Below are positions 19,082-27,846 of a DNA stretch of 64,000 nt, one piece after another. Every line of letters begins with the position of its first letter. The stretch's first letter is position 1. The translations under genes and the position numbers were made by a program. The notes beneath the pieces were generated by a model, which did no database searches, had not been told where the DNA came from, and worked only from the letters and a program-made list of their open reading frames with translations. The stretch is from Gracilibacillus salinarum. GTDB taxonomy: Bacteria; Bacillota; Bacilli; Bacillales; Amphibacillaceae. The stretch lies in NCBI RefSeq assembly GCF_022919575.1, contig NZ_CP095071.1, positions 1,984,001-2,048,000 of the forward strand, written 5' to 3'.

Positions 19082-20140
19082 AAGGTGTTGTCCTCCTTTT
19101 AAGTCGTCTTCAGTGCTAGCTTAACCAACTTTTTCGAATTATATGCTTATGTGGAATGGAAATTTTTTGATGGGTGGATATGTGGGGAGATATGGTGTGG
19201 ATTTGATAAGATTTGCTGAATGCGGGGTTGTGGTGGATTGGTGTTGTATGGTTACGAGGGGTGGTTGACCACTGCTTTTCGTTGTTTTGGTTGGTTAAAA
19301 GTTGTCGAGAGAATAGATCTTTTTCTGGGGGTGTTGATTCGGCTTGGATTGGCTTCGCTTTCGTACGTTAGTTGCTTTTGGCGATGTGCGGCGGGCTGTA
19401 GGATGAAGCTTTGAGTTTTTCTTACGGAATATGGACTTGACTCTTCTATCGGACAGTTGAGCGCTGTTCCTCTCGCTTTTTGGCCGTTTGATTCCTTCTA
19501 TCGGACAATTGAGCACTGCTCCTCTCGCTTTTTGGCCGTTTGAACCTTTCTATCGGACAGTTGGGCACTGCTTCGCTCCCTTTTTGGCCGTTTGAAACCT
19601 TCTATCGGACAGTTGGACACTGCTCCTCTCGCTTTTTGGCCGTTTGAAACCTTCTATCGGACAGTTGGGCACTGCTTCGCTCCCTTTTTGGCCGTTTGAA
19701 CCCTTCTATCGGACAGTTGGACACTGCTTCGCTCGCTTTTTGGCCGTTTGAACCCTTCTATCGGACAGTTGGACACTGCTCCTCTCGCTTTTTGGCCGTT
19801 TGAGCTCTTCTATCGGACAATTAGACACTGCTTCGCTCCCTTTTTGGCCATTTGAACCTTTCTATCGGACAATTGGACACTGCTTCGCTCCCTTTTTGGC
19901 CGTTTGAACCTTCCTATCGGACAGTTGGGCACTGCTTCGCTCCCTTTTTGGCCGTTTGAACCTTTCTATCGGACAATTGGACACTGCTCCACTCCTCTTT
20001 TGGTCGTTTGAATCCTTCTATCGGACAGTCTAATCCGAATAAACCTCTCATTCGTTCATTAATCAAATTTTCCATCTTGAGTTATGATCGAATTGACAGC
20101 TCGTTCATTCGGTAAGACCACCCTTACCGTCAAGTTAAAT
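19082..20140. other. Long intergenic region dominated by a 52-bp tandem array
   Basis: No convincing gene is present. About 360 bases next to the lipoprotein gene are unremarkable and locally G-rich on the plus strand; the rest is the array described separately, then a small hairpin at 20111-20128 (GGTAAG/CTTACC). Short ORFs here run through repeat units and do not resemble proteins. Confidence 0.7.
19446..20069. repeat. 52-bp tandem array, family A (12 units)
   Basis: The anchor CTATCGGACA starts at 19446, 19498, 19550, 19602, 19654, 19706, 19758, 19810, 19862, 19914, 19966 and 20018, always 52 bp apart. Each unit has CTGCTTCGCTC or CTGCTCCTCTC, then TTTTTGGCCGTTTGA. Units differ by scattered substitutions while spacing is kept exactly; 52 is not a multiple of three, so no protein repeat is encoded. 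Confidence 0.95.
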
Positions 20141-20199
20141 AAAAAAACAGAACATAACACAGGAGAATTCCAATCGTCTGCTGAGTTATGTTCTGCTTT
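20141..20199 (-). terminator. Terminator after fabZ
   Basis: An 11-bp stem (CAGAACATAAC/GTTATGTTCTG) with a loop of about 26 bases is followed on the minus strand by a run of seven T. Confidence 0.75.
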
Positions 20200-20210
20200 T
20201 CATGTAAATA

Positions 20211-20627
20211 CTATTTTACCGCAAATGTAATTTCTGCTTCGCATGCTAGGTCGTCGCCTACTTTAGCTACTGCTTTGCCTTTGCCGATTGGGCCTTTGAT
20301 GCGGATGATTTCTACTTCTAATTGCAGTTGGTCGCCTGGTTTTACTTGACGCTTGAAACGGCATTTATCGATACCGGCCAGGAAACCGATTTTTCCTTTG
20401 TTTTCCTCTTTGCTTAAGATTGCTACAGCACCTACTTGAGCAAGGGCTTCAACGATTAGGACACCGGGCATTACCGGGTAATCGGGGAAGTGTCCCTGGA
20501 AAAAAGGTTCATTGATCGTTACGTTCTTTTTTCCGGTGATTTTTGTGTCATTTTGTTCAGTGATTTGATCCACTAGTAAAAATGGGTAACGATGTGGAAT
20601 CGTCTCTTTAATTTCTTGAATATCCAT
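20211..20627 (-). CDS. fabZ: 3-hydroxyacyl-ACP dehydratase FabZ
   Basis: From the ATG at 20627 the protein has 138 residues and begins [20 protein letters not shown], matching the FabZ start. The upstream ATG at 20648 would add seven residues and has no ribosome site, while GAAGGAGA lies before the chosen start. The hot-dog-fold catalytic region [20 protein letters not shown] carries the active His and Glu. FabZ removes water from 3-hydroxyacyl-ACP in fatty acid elongation. It ends the mbl-flhO-flhP gene string, as ywpB does in B. subtilis. Confidence 0.95.
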   Translation of the reverse strand: MDIQEIKETIPHRYPFLLVDQITEQNDTKITGKKNVTINEPFFQGHFPDYPVMPGVLIVEALAQVGAVAILSKEENKGKIGFLAGIDKCRFKRQVKPGDQLQLEVEIIRIKGPIGKGKAVAKVGDDLACEAEITFAVK

Positions 20628-20692
20628 GATAGGTTTGTCTCCTTCCATTTACATACAATAAGGATCAGTGCAATTGCCTGATCCCTTTTCCT

Positions 20693-20995
20693 CTATTTAC
20701 GAATAAAATCGATGATATGCTGCCATGTTTGCCATTTCAGCACATCTAACGGGCTGCCATCTCCTAGTATGCTAAATCCTACAATAAGTCCAATGATAAG
20801 CGCAAATAAGCCGAGCACTAAAAAGATGAGAAGCTTTGCCCAGATAGGAATAAGCCTTCGAACATAGCGTTTTTCCTTTTCCTTGGCTTTTTCCTGCTTC
20901 TGCTTTTCTTTCACTTCAGCTCTTTTTTCATTCTTTTGCTTCTTTTCCTGCTTGGATTCAGTTGGTTGTTTTTCGTTCTTTATTTGCTCTGACAT
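20693..20995 (-). CDS. Small membrane protein of the EpuA family (often misnamed RNA polymerase subunit beta)
   Basis: The 100-residue protein has a Lys/Glu-rich N-terminal half (about residues 1-45), then RRLIPIWAKLLIFLVLGLFA and one membrane helix (about 50-75) and a short outer tail ending WQHIIDFIRK. This matches the small family usually labelled DNA-directed RNA polymerase subunit beta in databases, although it is not an RNA polymerase catalytic subunit. Function unknown; it sits between flhP and fabZ. Confidence 0.75.
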   Translation of the reverse strand: MSEQIKNEKQPTESKQEKKQKNEKRAEVKEKQKQEKAKEKEKRYVRRLIPIWAKLLIFLVLGLFALIIGLIVGFSILGDGSPLDVLKWQTWQHIIDFIRK

Positions 20996-21019
20996 ACGAG
21001 ATGGCTCCTTATTTCGACT

Positions 21020-21844
21020 TTATCTCAATTGATTAATTAGACCATTTATCTGGTCGTGCATCGAGATTGTTCGCGCGTTAAACTGATAGGCGCGCTGTGT
21101 TTCAATCATATCGGTTGTTTGTTTGGCAATATCTACATTTGATCCTTCCAGTGCCCCGCTTTGGACACGGATTGTATCGACGTCATTTATAATTTCGTTT
21201 AGTGGATAATTGGTAAGACTGTCCTCTGATAATCGGAAAAGCGATTCACCTGATGCCTCGAACAGACGAGGTCGCACAGCTTCCACGACACCGAGCTGTC
21301 CTTCGACAACTTGAACGCCATTCCTTGTTACATTGATCATACCATTTTCGTCAATGGTCAAGTCTTCCATATTATCCGCTAACGTGATCGGCTGTTGATT
21401 TGCACCAAGTACCGGATTACCGTTCGAGGTAACCAGCATCACCGTATCATTTTCCATCGGACTTAAGTAAAAGTTACCCGCTCTCGTATAACGAACCTCT
21501 TGCTGACCATTCTCCTCAACCGCTACTTGAAAAAATTGATTATCTTCAAGCAATGCAACATCGAGGTTGCGATCCGTTGTCTGCAACGAACCTTGGGTGA
21601 AATCAAAATTAGTATGCCCTAATTTTGCTCCTGTTCCTACACGTAGACCTTCCGGCGTTAATCGGCCGGTTTCATTGGTTGGATCTGCTTCGAGATTGAT
21701 TTGTTGCGACAATAATGAAGAGAAATTGGCATCACGGTTTTTGTAGCCAGTCGTATTGGTATTGGCGATATTATTCGCGATATTATCTAGTCGTTTCTGC
21801 AATTGCCCCATTGTCGCGGCAGCTTGAAAAGTCATTCTAGTCAT
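21020..21844 (-). CDS. flhP: Flagellar hook-basal body protein FlhP
   Basis: The 274-residue protein has the FlgG/FlgF rod signature at the start (MGQLQKRLDNIANNIANTNT, GYKNRDANF) and the conserved end (DMIETQRAYQFNARTISMHD). These proteins form the distal rod or hook of the flagellum and are exported by the flagellar type III system. It follows flhO by 18 bases. The flhO-flhP assignment rests on order after mbl, as in B. subtilis. Confidence 0.9.
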   Translation of the reverse strand: MTRMTFQAAATMGQLQKRLDNIANNIANTNTTGYKNRDANFSSLLSQQINLEADPTNETGRLTPEGLRVGTGAKLGHTNFDFTQGSLQTTDRNLDVALLEDNQFFQVAVEENGQQEVRYTRAGNFYLSPMENDTVMLVTSNGNPVLGANQQPITLADNMEDLTIDENGMINVTRNGVQVVEGQLGVVEAVRPRLFEASGESLFRLSEDSLTNYPLNEIINDVDTIRVQSGALEGSNVDIAKQTTDMIETQRAYQFNARTISMHDQINGLINQLR

Positions 21845-21862
21845 CGGCTTCTACCCCTTTAG

Positions 21863-22687
21863 TTATCCAAGTCGTGCAATTTCATTGACCGCTTTGTCCA
21901 AGCTGCGATCATATTGCTGCACAACCTTCTGATTGGCTTCAAAACTACGATATGCCTGCATCATATCAGTCATCGTCTGTTGCGTATCCACATTGGAATT
22001 CTCCAGATGATTTTGCTGGATGCTGTATTGCAATCCTGCTAAGCCACCGGCATTGACTAACGCTTGTCCATCTTCAGCCAGTTCGAACAGGTCCTGTCCA
22101 TTTTTCACTAGATCATTGGCATTGGCACTGTAGGCAATCCCGAGAGGAATCTCTTCACCTGCCACCTGAACCATACCATCTGTTGACACAGTAAAATCAA
22201 GCCCATTCGTATTAATCGGATTACCGGCTTCGTCTAATACATAGTAACCATTATTAGTCGTCAGATTTCCTTCACCATCTACTGTGAAATTACCGTTTCG
22301 TGTATAACGAATATCGCCATCACCATTCTGAACCGTGAAAAAAATCGAGCCGTTCTCATCTGGTGTGGTGCCTTGCACGAGTGCCATATCAGTCGAGACA
22401 CCTGTTTCTTTTAACGTGCCTTGTACAAAATCAGGGATCGTTTCCTGCACGTACACACCTGTATTGATTGCCCCGAGCTCTGTCATTGTCGGGATCTTCG
22501 TACCTTCCGTTGTTGGCAATTCACGGTTTTCCATCCGTTGAATCAGCAGTTCAGGAAATGCTCTTAGTGTTGCGGTATCTTGTTTATAGCCTGGTGTTTG
22601 CGCATTCGTCATGTTATTCGACATCACTTCTAGACTGCGCTGCTGCGCCATCATGCCATTTGTCGCTGTGTAGAAACCTCTTAACAT
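21863..22687 (-). CDS. flhO: Flagellar hook-basal body protein FlhO
   Basis: The 274-residue protein starts MLRGFYTATNGMMAQQRSLE, with the SNNMTNAQTPGYK rod motif and the C-terminal TDMMQAYRSFEANQKVVQQYD. It is a paralogue of the downstream FlhP and a likely rod component. It lies 25 bases downstream of mbl, so cell-shape and flagellar genes appear co-transcribed. Confidence 0.9.
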   Translation of the reverse strand: MLRGFYTATNGMMAQQRSLEVMSNNMTNAQTPGYKQDTATLRAFPELLIQRMENRELPTTEGTKIPTMTELGAINTGVYVQETIPDFVQGTLKETGVSTDMALVQGTTPDENGSIFFTVQNGDGDIRYTRNGNFTVDGEGNLTTNNGYYVLDEAGNPINTNGLDFTVSTDGMVQVAGEEIPLGIAYSANANDLVKNGQDLFELAEDGQALVNAGGLAGLQYSIQQNHLENSNVDTQQTMTDMMQAYRSFEANQKVVQQYDRSLDKAVNEIARLG

Positions 22688-22712
22688 CGGTTGAACCTCA
22701 CTTTCGGTTACG

Positions 22713-23711
22713 TTATACGATAGAACGTTCTAATTTATCGATATTATCGAGCATAATTCCGGTACCTTTTGCCACACAGTTCATTGGTTCTTCTGCAAGC
22801 AGGACTGGTACTTTTAATTCTTCTGCCAATAATTGATCTAATCCGTTTAGTAATGCACCGCCGCCTGTTAGAATCACACCTCTGTCGATGATGTCTGCGG
22901 ACAGCTCTGGTGGTGTTTTTTCCAGAACGGTTTTCGCTGATTGTACGATTAAAGCGATCGATTCACGCAATGCTTCTTCTACTTCTTCCGAACGAATCGT
23001 AATCGTTCTTGGTAAACCTGACACCATGTCACGGCCGCGGATATCGATTTCCTCGCTGCGGGCTCCTTGGAATACCGTTGCAACATTGATTTTAATATCT
23101 TCTGCTGTGCGCTCACCAATTAATAATTTATATTTACGTTTTACATACTGAAGAATTTCAGCATCGAATTTGTCCCCAGCCATTTTGATCGATTGTGCCG
23201 TTACAATATCACCCATTGATAACACAGCGACATCTGTTGTTCCACCACCGATATCAACTACCATATTACCGCTAGGCTGAAAAATATCCATTCCCGCGCC
23301 AATCGCTGCTACCTTAGGTTCTTCTTCTAAGTATACTTTCTTTCCACCGGATTTCTCGGCTGCTTCCTTAATCGCCTTTTGCTCCACTTTCGTTATGTTT
23401 GTCGGGCAGCAGATTAACATTCTTGGCTTTGACAAGAATCCTTTTACATTAATTTTGTTAATAAAATATTTCAGCATCGCTTCTGTTACGTCAAAGTCAG
23501 CGATGACACCATCTTTCAACGGACGAATCGCCTCGATGTTGCCAGGTGTACGACCAACCATACGACGAGCCGCTTCCCCTACTTCGAGAACCTTACCAGT
23601 GTTACGATCCATTGCTACAACTGATGGTTCGTCTAGTACAATCCCTTTTCCTTTTACATGAATCAGCACATTCGCTGTTCCTAAATCTATTCCAATATCT
23701 CTTGAAAACAT
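22713..23711 (-). CDS. mbl: MreB-like cell-shape protein Mbl
   Basis: The 332-residue actin-fold protein begins with the phosphate loop DLGTANVLIHVKGKGIVLDE and carries DIGGGTTDVAVLSMG and GVILTGGGALLNGLD. It forms membrane-bound filaments that guide side-wall synthesis. The name Mbl rather than MreB or MreBH is chosen from its position after spoIIID and before flhO. Confidence 0.92.
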   Translation of the reverse strand: MFSRDIGIDLGTANVLIHVKGKGIVLDEPSVVAMDRNTGKVLEVGEAARRMVGRTPGNIEAIRPLKDGVIADFDVTEAMLKYFINKINVKGFLSKPRMLICCPTNITKVEQKAIKEAAEKSGGKKVYLEEEPKVAAIGAGMDIFQPSGNMVVDIGGGTTDVAVLSMGDIVTAQSIKMAGDKFDAEILQYVKRKYKLLIGERTAEDIKINVATVFQGARSEEIDIRGRDMVSGLPRTITIRSEEVEEALRESIALIVQSAKTVLEKTPPELSADIIDRGVILTGGGALLNGLDQLLAEELKVPVLLAEEPMNCVAKGTGIMLDNIDKLERSIV

Positions 23712-24000
23712 GAACGATTATCCTCCCTATTTCAATACCTTGTGATCCATTTCGTCTAGGACGTTGTTTGTTATGTATGTAAGCTTTATAGAAGAATCAT
23801 TATTATTATGGTACATAATACCTCTAATTATATATAATATCACAAAATGATCCAGATCGTTATAGCTTTCCATAAAAAATGTCAATATTTTTAGGAAAAT
23901 ATGTGGATGCTGTCGGATCTTAGATGGTATTGGCGAATGGTTGTTGGGAATAGGCTATTTGAAAAAGGATTCCAGATGAATTAGAGAGGATAATGTGCTG

Positions 24001-24291
24001 CTACTTTGTAATAAGTTCTTCTGGATGTGGTGGTGCTTGTTTGCCATGAAGTTGATATTTCATTTTGGTCGCTTCCCCACCCCTTAAATGACGGATTGAT
24101 TTATGGTGAGTTAATATTTCTTTTACTTCGTTAGCTAAGTCGGGATGTAATTCTGGTAAGCGCTCTGTCAAATCTTTGTGTACCGTGCTTTTGGACACTC
24201 CAAATTCTTTCGCTATGACTCGAACTGTTTTCTTCGTTTCTACGATGTACCTGCCAATCTTTAATGTTCGTTCTTTGATGTAGTCATGCAC
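24001..24291 (-). CDS. spoIIID: Sporulation transcription factor SpoIIID
   Basis: The 96-residue protein starts MHDYIKERTLKIGRYIVETK and is nearly identical to B. subtilis SpoIIID through the helix-turn-helix (VRVIAKEFGVSKSTVHKDLT) and the basic RHLRGGEATK segment. It activates and represses mother-cell genes with sigma-E. The start is GTG, with GGGAGGCGAG upstream. The C-terminus differs from B. subtilis, as is common in the family. Confidence 0.96.
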   Translation of the reverse strand: MHDYIKERTLKIGRYIVETKKTVRVIAKEFGVSKSTVHKDLTERLPELHPDLANEVKEILTHHKSIRHLRGGEATKMKYQLHGKQAPPHPEELITK

Positions 24292-25244
24292 TTTACTCGC
24301 CTCCCATAGTTGTCAGTCCAAGGCGTGAATTGAGACAAGCATTGCGTATAAAAATACATAGGATACTGAGATGAGAACTTCACCTTAGACAAATAAAAGA
24401 TAATTTGTAACATCTTATTACTCAGCAAAGCCCAATATGACAGTAATTTTTGGGACATACCTATGCTCGATCGCTTTTCAAGTGGCGAGGAGAGCGTATT
24501 CATATGGATTGGACAAGCAGTGTTTGCCGGATGGATATTGGAATGGGACAAATGGTGGGACAGGCTGGTGTGTGGGGGGATGTGGCGGAGTTTTTGGTAT
24601 GGGGGGTTGGGTGAGTGGCGGGCGAGGGATATGGGATGGAAGTTGTTTTGGGTGAGTGGGTGGGCGGGGGATTTGTTGGCTGGCTTTGTGCAGATACGAT
24701 CTGCGAATGAACGCTTTTCTATTGGGCTTCTATGTTTTGGAGACAAATCTGCTGCTTGCATTGGTTTTTTTGGTCCCTTCCTGGGTAATGGATACAAATC
24801 TATGATGGCTGCTCTCCGCTTTTGGGTCCTTTCTCGCTAAACGATACAAATCCATGGTCGCTGCTTCCTACTTTTGGGTCCTTTCTCGTTAAACGATACA
24901 TATCTATGGTCGCTGCTTCACACTTTTGGGTCCTTTCTTGCTAAACGATACAAATCCATGGGGACTGCTCTCCACTTTTGGGTCCTTTACCGCTAAACGA
25001 TACAAATCTATGGTCGCTGCTTCACACTTTTGGGTCCTTTACCGCTAAACGATACAAATCTATGGGGACTGCTTCACCCTTTTGGATCCTTTCTCGTTAA
25101 ACGATACAAATCTGCCGCTTGGCTTCTGACTCTTGTCTCCTTTCCGCTGCAATGGATACAAATCTATGAGAGGATGCCCTACTTTTGGCTCCTTTCGCCA
25201 TTTGTTCTCTTTTACATAGCCACACTCTACTGCTTGCACAAAAG
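24292..25244. other. Intergenic region upstream of spoIIID, mostly a 52-bp array
   Basis: The first ~140 bases should hold the spoIIID promoter; no confident sigma-E sequence was found. About 24500-24690 is unusually G-rich on the plus strand, and 24740-25200 is a 52-bp repeat array. ORFs crossing the region on either strand do not look like proteins. Confidence 0.65.
24739..25206. repeat. 52-bp tandem array, family B (about 9 units)
   Basis: The anchor GATACA starts at 24791, 24843, 24895, 24947, 24999, 25051, 25103 and 25155, exactly 52 bp apart, with a diverged unit before (GAGACAAATC at 24740). Typical units read GATACAAATCTATGGTCGCT, then GCTTCACACTTTTGGGTCC and CGCTAAAC. Outer units are more diverged than inner ones. 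Confidence 0.95.
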
Positions 25245-25275
25245 GAAAAAGGTGATGGCTGCACCATCACCTTTC
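25245..25275 (-). terminator. Terminator downstream of the AimR-like gene
   Basis: The stem AAGGTGATGG/CCATCACCTT with a short loop is followed by TTTTT on the minus strand. It lies about 230 bases after the AimR-like stop, so a sizeable transcribed tail separates gene and terminator. Confidence 0.75.
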
Positions 25276-25360
25276 ATCCGATATCACCGTAGTCTGGGTC
25301 CTCTTTTTTAATTGACTTCATTAACCGAATTTCCCCTATTCCCTTGGATTATCTTTTTTA

Positions 25361-25441
25361 TCACGGTACTAACCGTCCGTAATCTCCACACTTCAAGATT
25401 CGAGAGATAAATAAGAAGATAAGTGGGTGATAAACGAACAA
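25361..25441 (-). CDS. Speculative short peptide ORF downstream of the AimR-like gene
   Basis: A 26-codon frame starts at TTG (25441), with CAGGAAG five bases upstream, and ends at 25363. It has a hydrophobic stretch (HPLIFLFISRIL) and a polar tail (KCGDYGRLVP), which vaguely suits an exported signalling peptide. The start overlaps a short repeat found elsewhere, the length is small, and the tail does not match known arbitrium peptides. A 60-residue overlapping frame (25308-25490, GTG start) is an equally unproven alternative. Confidence 0.2.
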   Translation of the reverse strand: MFVYHPLIFLFISRILKCGDYGRLVP

Positions 25442-25512
25442 TAACTTCCTGATAAGTTTCGCTATCAATCAGCGAGGGGTCAAAACCCACACTGATTGGA
25501 GTCTCACTTTAT
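25439..25512. repeat. Short interspersed hairpin repeat, copy 1
   Basis: ATAACTTCCTGATAAGTTTCGC (in two parts: ATAACTTCC and TGATAAGTTTCGC), a CAATCAGCG.../CTGATTGG stem and TCTCACTTTAT form a unit that recurs at 31497-31566. Copy 1 overlaps the last codons of the AimR-like gene. Confidence 0.75.
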
Positions 25513-26540
25513 AAACCTAATCCTTCCGAAGCTTTGAGTGGCAGTTTTGCGAAAAAATGATCACTCCTTTTCTCCATAAAGTGTTGGTAAGAATATATAA
25601 AGAAATGCTGTTTCTTGGTGGCGAGTCCTAAATAATACTGCGAAAAAGGGGTGCTGAATTCCAAGTTTTCCAATAGTTGTTGAGCCACGTCGAAGTTCCC
25701 TCTCGCAATTTCAAGGTGCGCTTTTTCTACGGGATGTTCTGTATCAACACCATCCGTCTTTCCGAAGTGCGCACAAACAAACGGATAAGTGAAATTATCA
25801 ATCCTATCTAAGATCTCTCTATCATCTAAGGCAAGTGCCAAATATTTTGCCTCTTCGATGTGATAGATACAGGAATGAAAATCTTCATAAATATACGTTA
25901 ACGCCAAATCCAGATGGAGCTGTGCTTTTTGTATTGCCTGATGTGGTAGTTGTAATGCTTCATATGCATGTTTCCTCGCCAGAATTAATTCGTTACGCTT
26001 CCAATAATAATGGAACAAAATCATTTGAATTCTGCTATTAAAGAATGTAATCAAAAGCGGATTGTCCACATAGCGTATCTGTTTTTGGATTTTGTTCAAG
26101 AAATATCCGATTCTCTCAAAGTTATATACTTTTGAATCTACCTCTATATTTAAAAAGTATTTTATACACTTTAATTCAGGTGTGTCGGCGGAAACCGTTT
26201 TCGCAAGAGCCCTAACTTCATGGGCAGGTTTGCCATCTCTTAGATGGAGCATAAGCTTGTATAGTTTTGCCGCATTTTTATTTACTGGATGGGCATGGTC
26301 CATATTTAATTTTATATAGTATTGCAGTTCCTCGTAGGATCGATTGATGTAAAAGTATTCTAAGGCAAGGCGTTGGTCTGTGGTGGAATTACTAAGAAGT
26401 AAAAAATCTTTAGTGATGGACAGTTCCTGTGTTTCGTCGTTATCCAAGCTGATCATCGTGAGGAATTGTGAGAGCTGCATCTGCTTCTCTGATTCAACAT
26501 ATTCGCGGATCATCCCTGTTTTTATTTTTGTAGTTTCCAT
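25509..26540 (-). CDS. AimR-like peptide-receptor (TPR) protein without the DNA-binding domain
   Basis: The 343-residue all-helical protein resembles phage arbitrium receptors AimR. From memory of phi3T AimR the clearest matches are the middle (FFNSRIQMILFHYYWKRN, then ELILARKHAYEAL) and the C-terminus (YYLGLATKKQ through FFAKLPLKASEGLGL). AimR binds a short peptide through its repeats and DNA through an N-terminal helix-turn-helix. Here the N-terminus starts directly in the repeat region, with a strong AAAGGAGATC site before the ATG, so the DNA-binding part is absent. It lies between spoIIQ and spoIIID, with no phage genes visible. A sporulation-linked role is only inferred. Confidence 0.68.
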   Translation of the reverse strand: METTKIKTGMIREYVESEKQMQLSQFLTMISLDNDETQELSITKDFLLLSNSTTDQRLALEYFYINRSYEELQYYIKLNMDHAHPVNKNAAKLYKLMLHLRDGKPAHEVRALAKTVSADTPELKCIKYFLNIEVDSKVYNFERIGYFLNKIQKQIRYVDNPLLITFFNSRIQMILFHYYWKRNELILARKHAYEALQLPHQAIQKAQLHLDLALTYIYEDFHSCIYHIEEAKYLALALDDREILDRIDNFTYPFVCAHFGKTDGVDTEHPVEKAHLEIARGNFDVAQQLLENLEFSTPFSQYYLGLATKKQHFFIYSYQHFMEKRSDHFFAKLPLKASEGLGL

Positions 26541-26872
26541 TTGCGATCTCCTTTCACATTACTATATTATTTCATATTCGAGATAGATTTCAATAGGTAA
26601 ATCGGTATATTCGTTCGTCAAATACCTCATATTATCGACAGATCGATCGCTTTTAGAAACGTTTTGTTCGTTGTATATAATACTTAAACTTCCTACCATC
26701 TGATCTTATATACTTCTTCCTTTCATTCCAATTGTGTAAACTAGTATTTTATTGCTGTTTAACAACTTCGGAGACTGATGAATACTGCTAAAAGCCTCAT
26801 CTCATCCTAGCACATGAATCATTTTCAAAATAATCAATCTGTAAATTTTTTTATCTAAGAGATTCTGACACA
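26541..26872. other. Intergenic region upstream of the AimR-like gene
   Basis: About 330 AT-rich bases between the spoIIQ terminator and the AimR-like start. It presumably holds the promoter of the AimR-like gene, but I see no convincing -35/-10 pair, gene or repeat. Confidence 0.5.
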
Positions 26873-26912
26873 CAAAAAAATCTCCTTACCTATTTTCACA
26901 GGTAAGGAGATT
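26873..26912 (-). terminator. Terminator after spoIIQ
   Basis: A perfect 10-bp stem (TCTCCTTACC/GGTAAGGAGA) with a 10-base loop is followed on the minus strand by seven T. It overlaps or abuts the 3' end of spoIIQ. Confidence 0.85.
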
Positions 26913-26917
26913 CGTTT

Positions 26918-27826
26918 TTATGCGTTTTCCATTGCGCTTGAAGATTCACTGTTTTCCATTTCAGATTCGTTGTTATTCGTTGAATCTTCTTCGGTATCCT
27001 CTGGTGTCTCTTCTGCATCATCTGTATTGTCTTCTTCTTCAGCAGCAGGGGCTTTATCTTCGCTATCATCTGCTTCTGTTCCTTGGTCTGACTCTGTGTC
27101 TGTTTCGCTATCAGCTTCGGCATCGTCTTGATCAGGGGCTACAATCTTGTTAATTGGTTGATTAACAAAATCTTCTGGATTCACTGGTGTACCATCTTTT
27201 CTTACTTCAAAGTGTACGTGAATTCCATTTTCCTGACCTAGCGTGTTCTGTCCAGCTGTTGCGATTGCTTGACCTTGTTCTACTGTACTGCCTTGCTCTA
27301 CGAAAATCTCTTCTAAACTAGCGTAATACGTTGTCACACCGAAATCATGCTCTAATTTTACAACGTTACCTAGTAAAGGATCCTGTTTCACTTCGACTAC
27401 TTCACCTGATAGTGCAGCACTTACGTCAAAAGCTTCATCTCCGGATGTTGAGATATCAATGCCATCGCTTTGATAGTATTGATTTTCGTGTAGAATTAAC
27501 GCTTGTTCCTGTGTTTCTGCATCTGCACCATAATCATAAAATTTTGTCACGATTTCCGTTTGCAAGTCTTGCGCTACTGGCATCTCCAGCATTTCTTGTT
27601 GTTGCATGACTGTTGTTGCATCTTCTTCATCCTGACTGTCTTGCTCACCATTCAATTGATCTTGCATGTCTTCTGCAGCCTCTGGAACTTGATTGATAGC
27701 ATTCTGATACCATAATACCCCTGTTAAAAGTAGAGCCGCTACTGCTAAATAAACTGCAGGAAAGAACCATCTTTTCTTGAAGATACGTTTCCAGCTATTT
27801 TTTGAAACGTTTTTGTTTTCCTCCAT
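26918..27826 (-). CDS. spoIIQ: Stage II sporulation protein SpoIIQ
   Basis: The 302-residue protein has a cytoplasmic N-terminus, one membrane helix (about residues 22-42) and a LytM/M23 domain in the intermembrane space. The second metal motif is kept (HVHFE), but the first His is replaced (SDGID), as in B. subtilis SpoIIQ, so it is probably not a peptidase. It anchors SpoIIIAH across the engulfing septum. The last 70 residues form a strongly acidic tail longer than I recall in B. subtilis. A sigma-F-like promoter lies upstream. Confidence 0.93.
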   Translation of the reverse strand: MEENKNVSKNSWKRIFKKRWFFPAVYLAVAALLLTGVLWYQNAINQVPEAAEDMQDQLNGEQDSQDEEDATTVMQQQEMLEMPVAQDLQTEIVTKFYDYGADAETQEQALILHENQYYQSDGIDISTSGDEAFDVSAALSGEVVEVKQDPLLGNVVKLEHDFGVTTYYASLEEIFVEQGSTVEQGQAIATAGQNTLGQENGIHVHFEVRKDGTPVNPEDFVNQPINKIVAPDQDDAEADSETDTESDQGTEADDSEDKAPAAEEEDNTDDAEETPEDTEEDSTNNNESEMENSESSSAMENA

Positions 27827-27846
27827 TATGCATCACCTCAGCAACC

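Noticed and set aside
18713..19124. Plus-strand frames of 92 and 134 residues over the acidic lipoprotein gene
   Set aside because: Ser/Val- and Phe-rich shadows of the acidic low-complexity gene on the other strand.
19446..20069. CRISPR array
   Set aside because: The whole 52-bp unit is repeated, without alternating constant repeats and unique spacers, and no cas genes are near.
24261..24797. 178-residue minus-strand frame upstream of spoIIID
   Set aside because: Pro-, His- and Ser-rich translation of a G-rich strand, overlapping the spoIIID start, with no ribosome site or protein-like pattern.
25308..25490. 60-residue frame after the AimR-like gene
   Set aside because: It begins inside a repeated sequence, has a GTG start without a clear ribosome site and resembles no signal peptide or known family. 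Kept only as an alternative to the short peptide frame.
25509..26540. RapD-type phosphatase
   Set aside because: B. subtilis has rapD close to flhP, but the helical repeats here resemble AimR more, and the gene lies on the other side of spoIIID.
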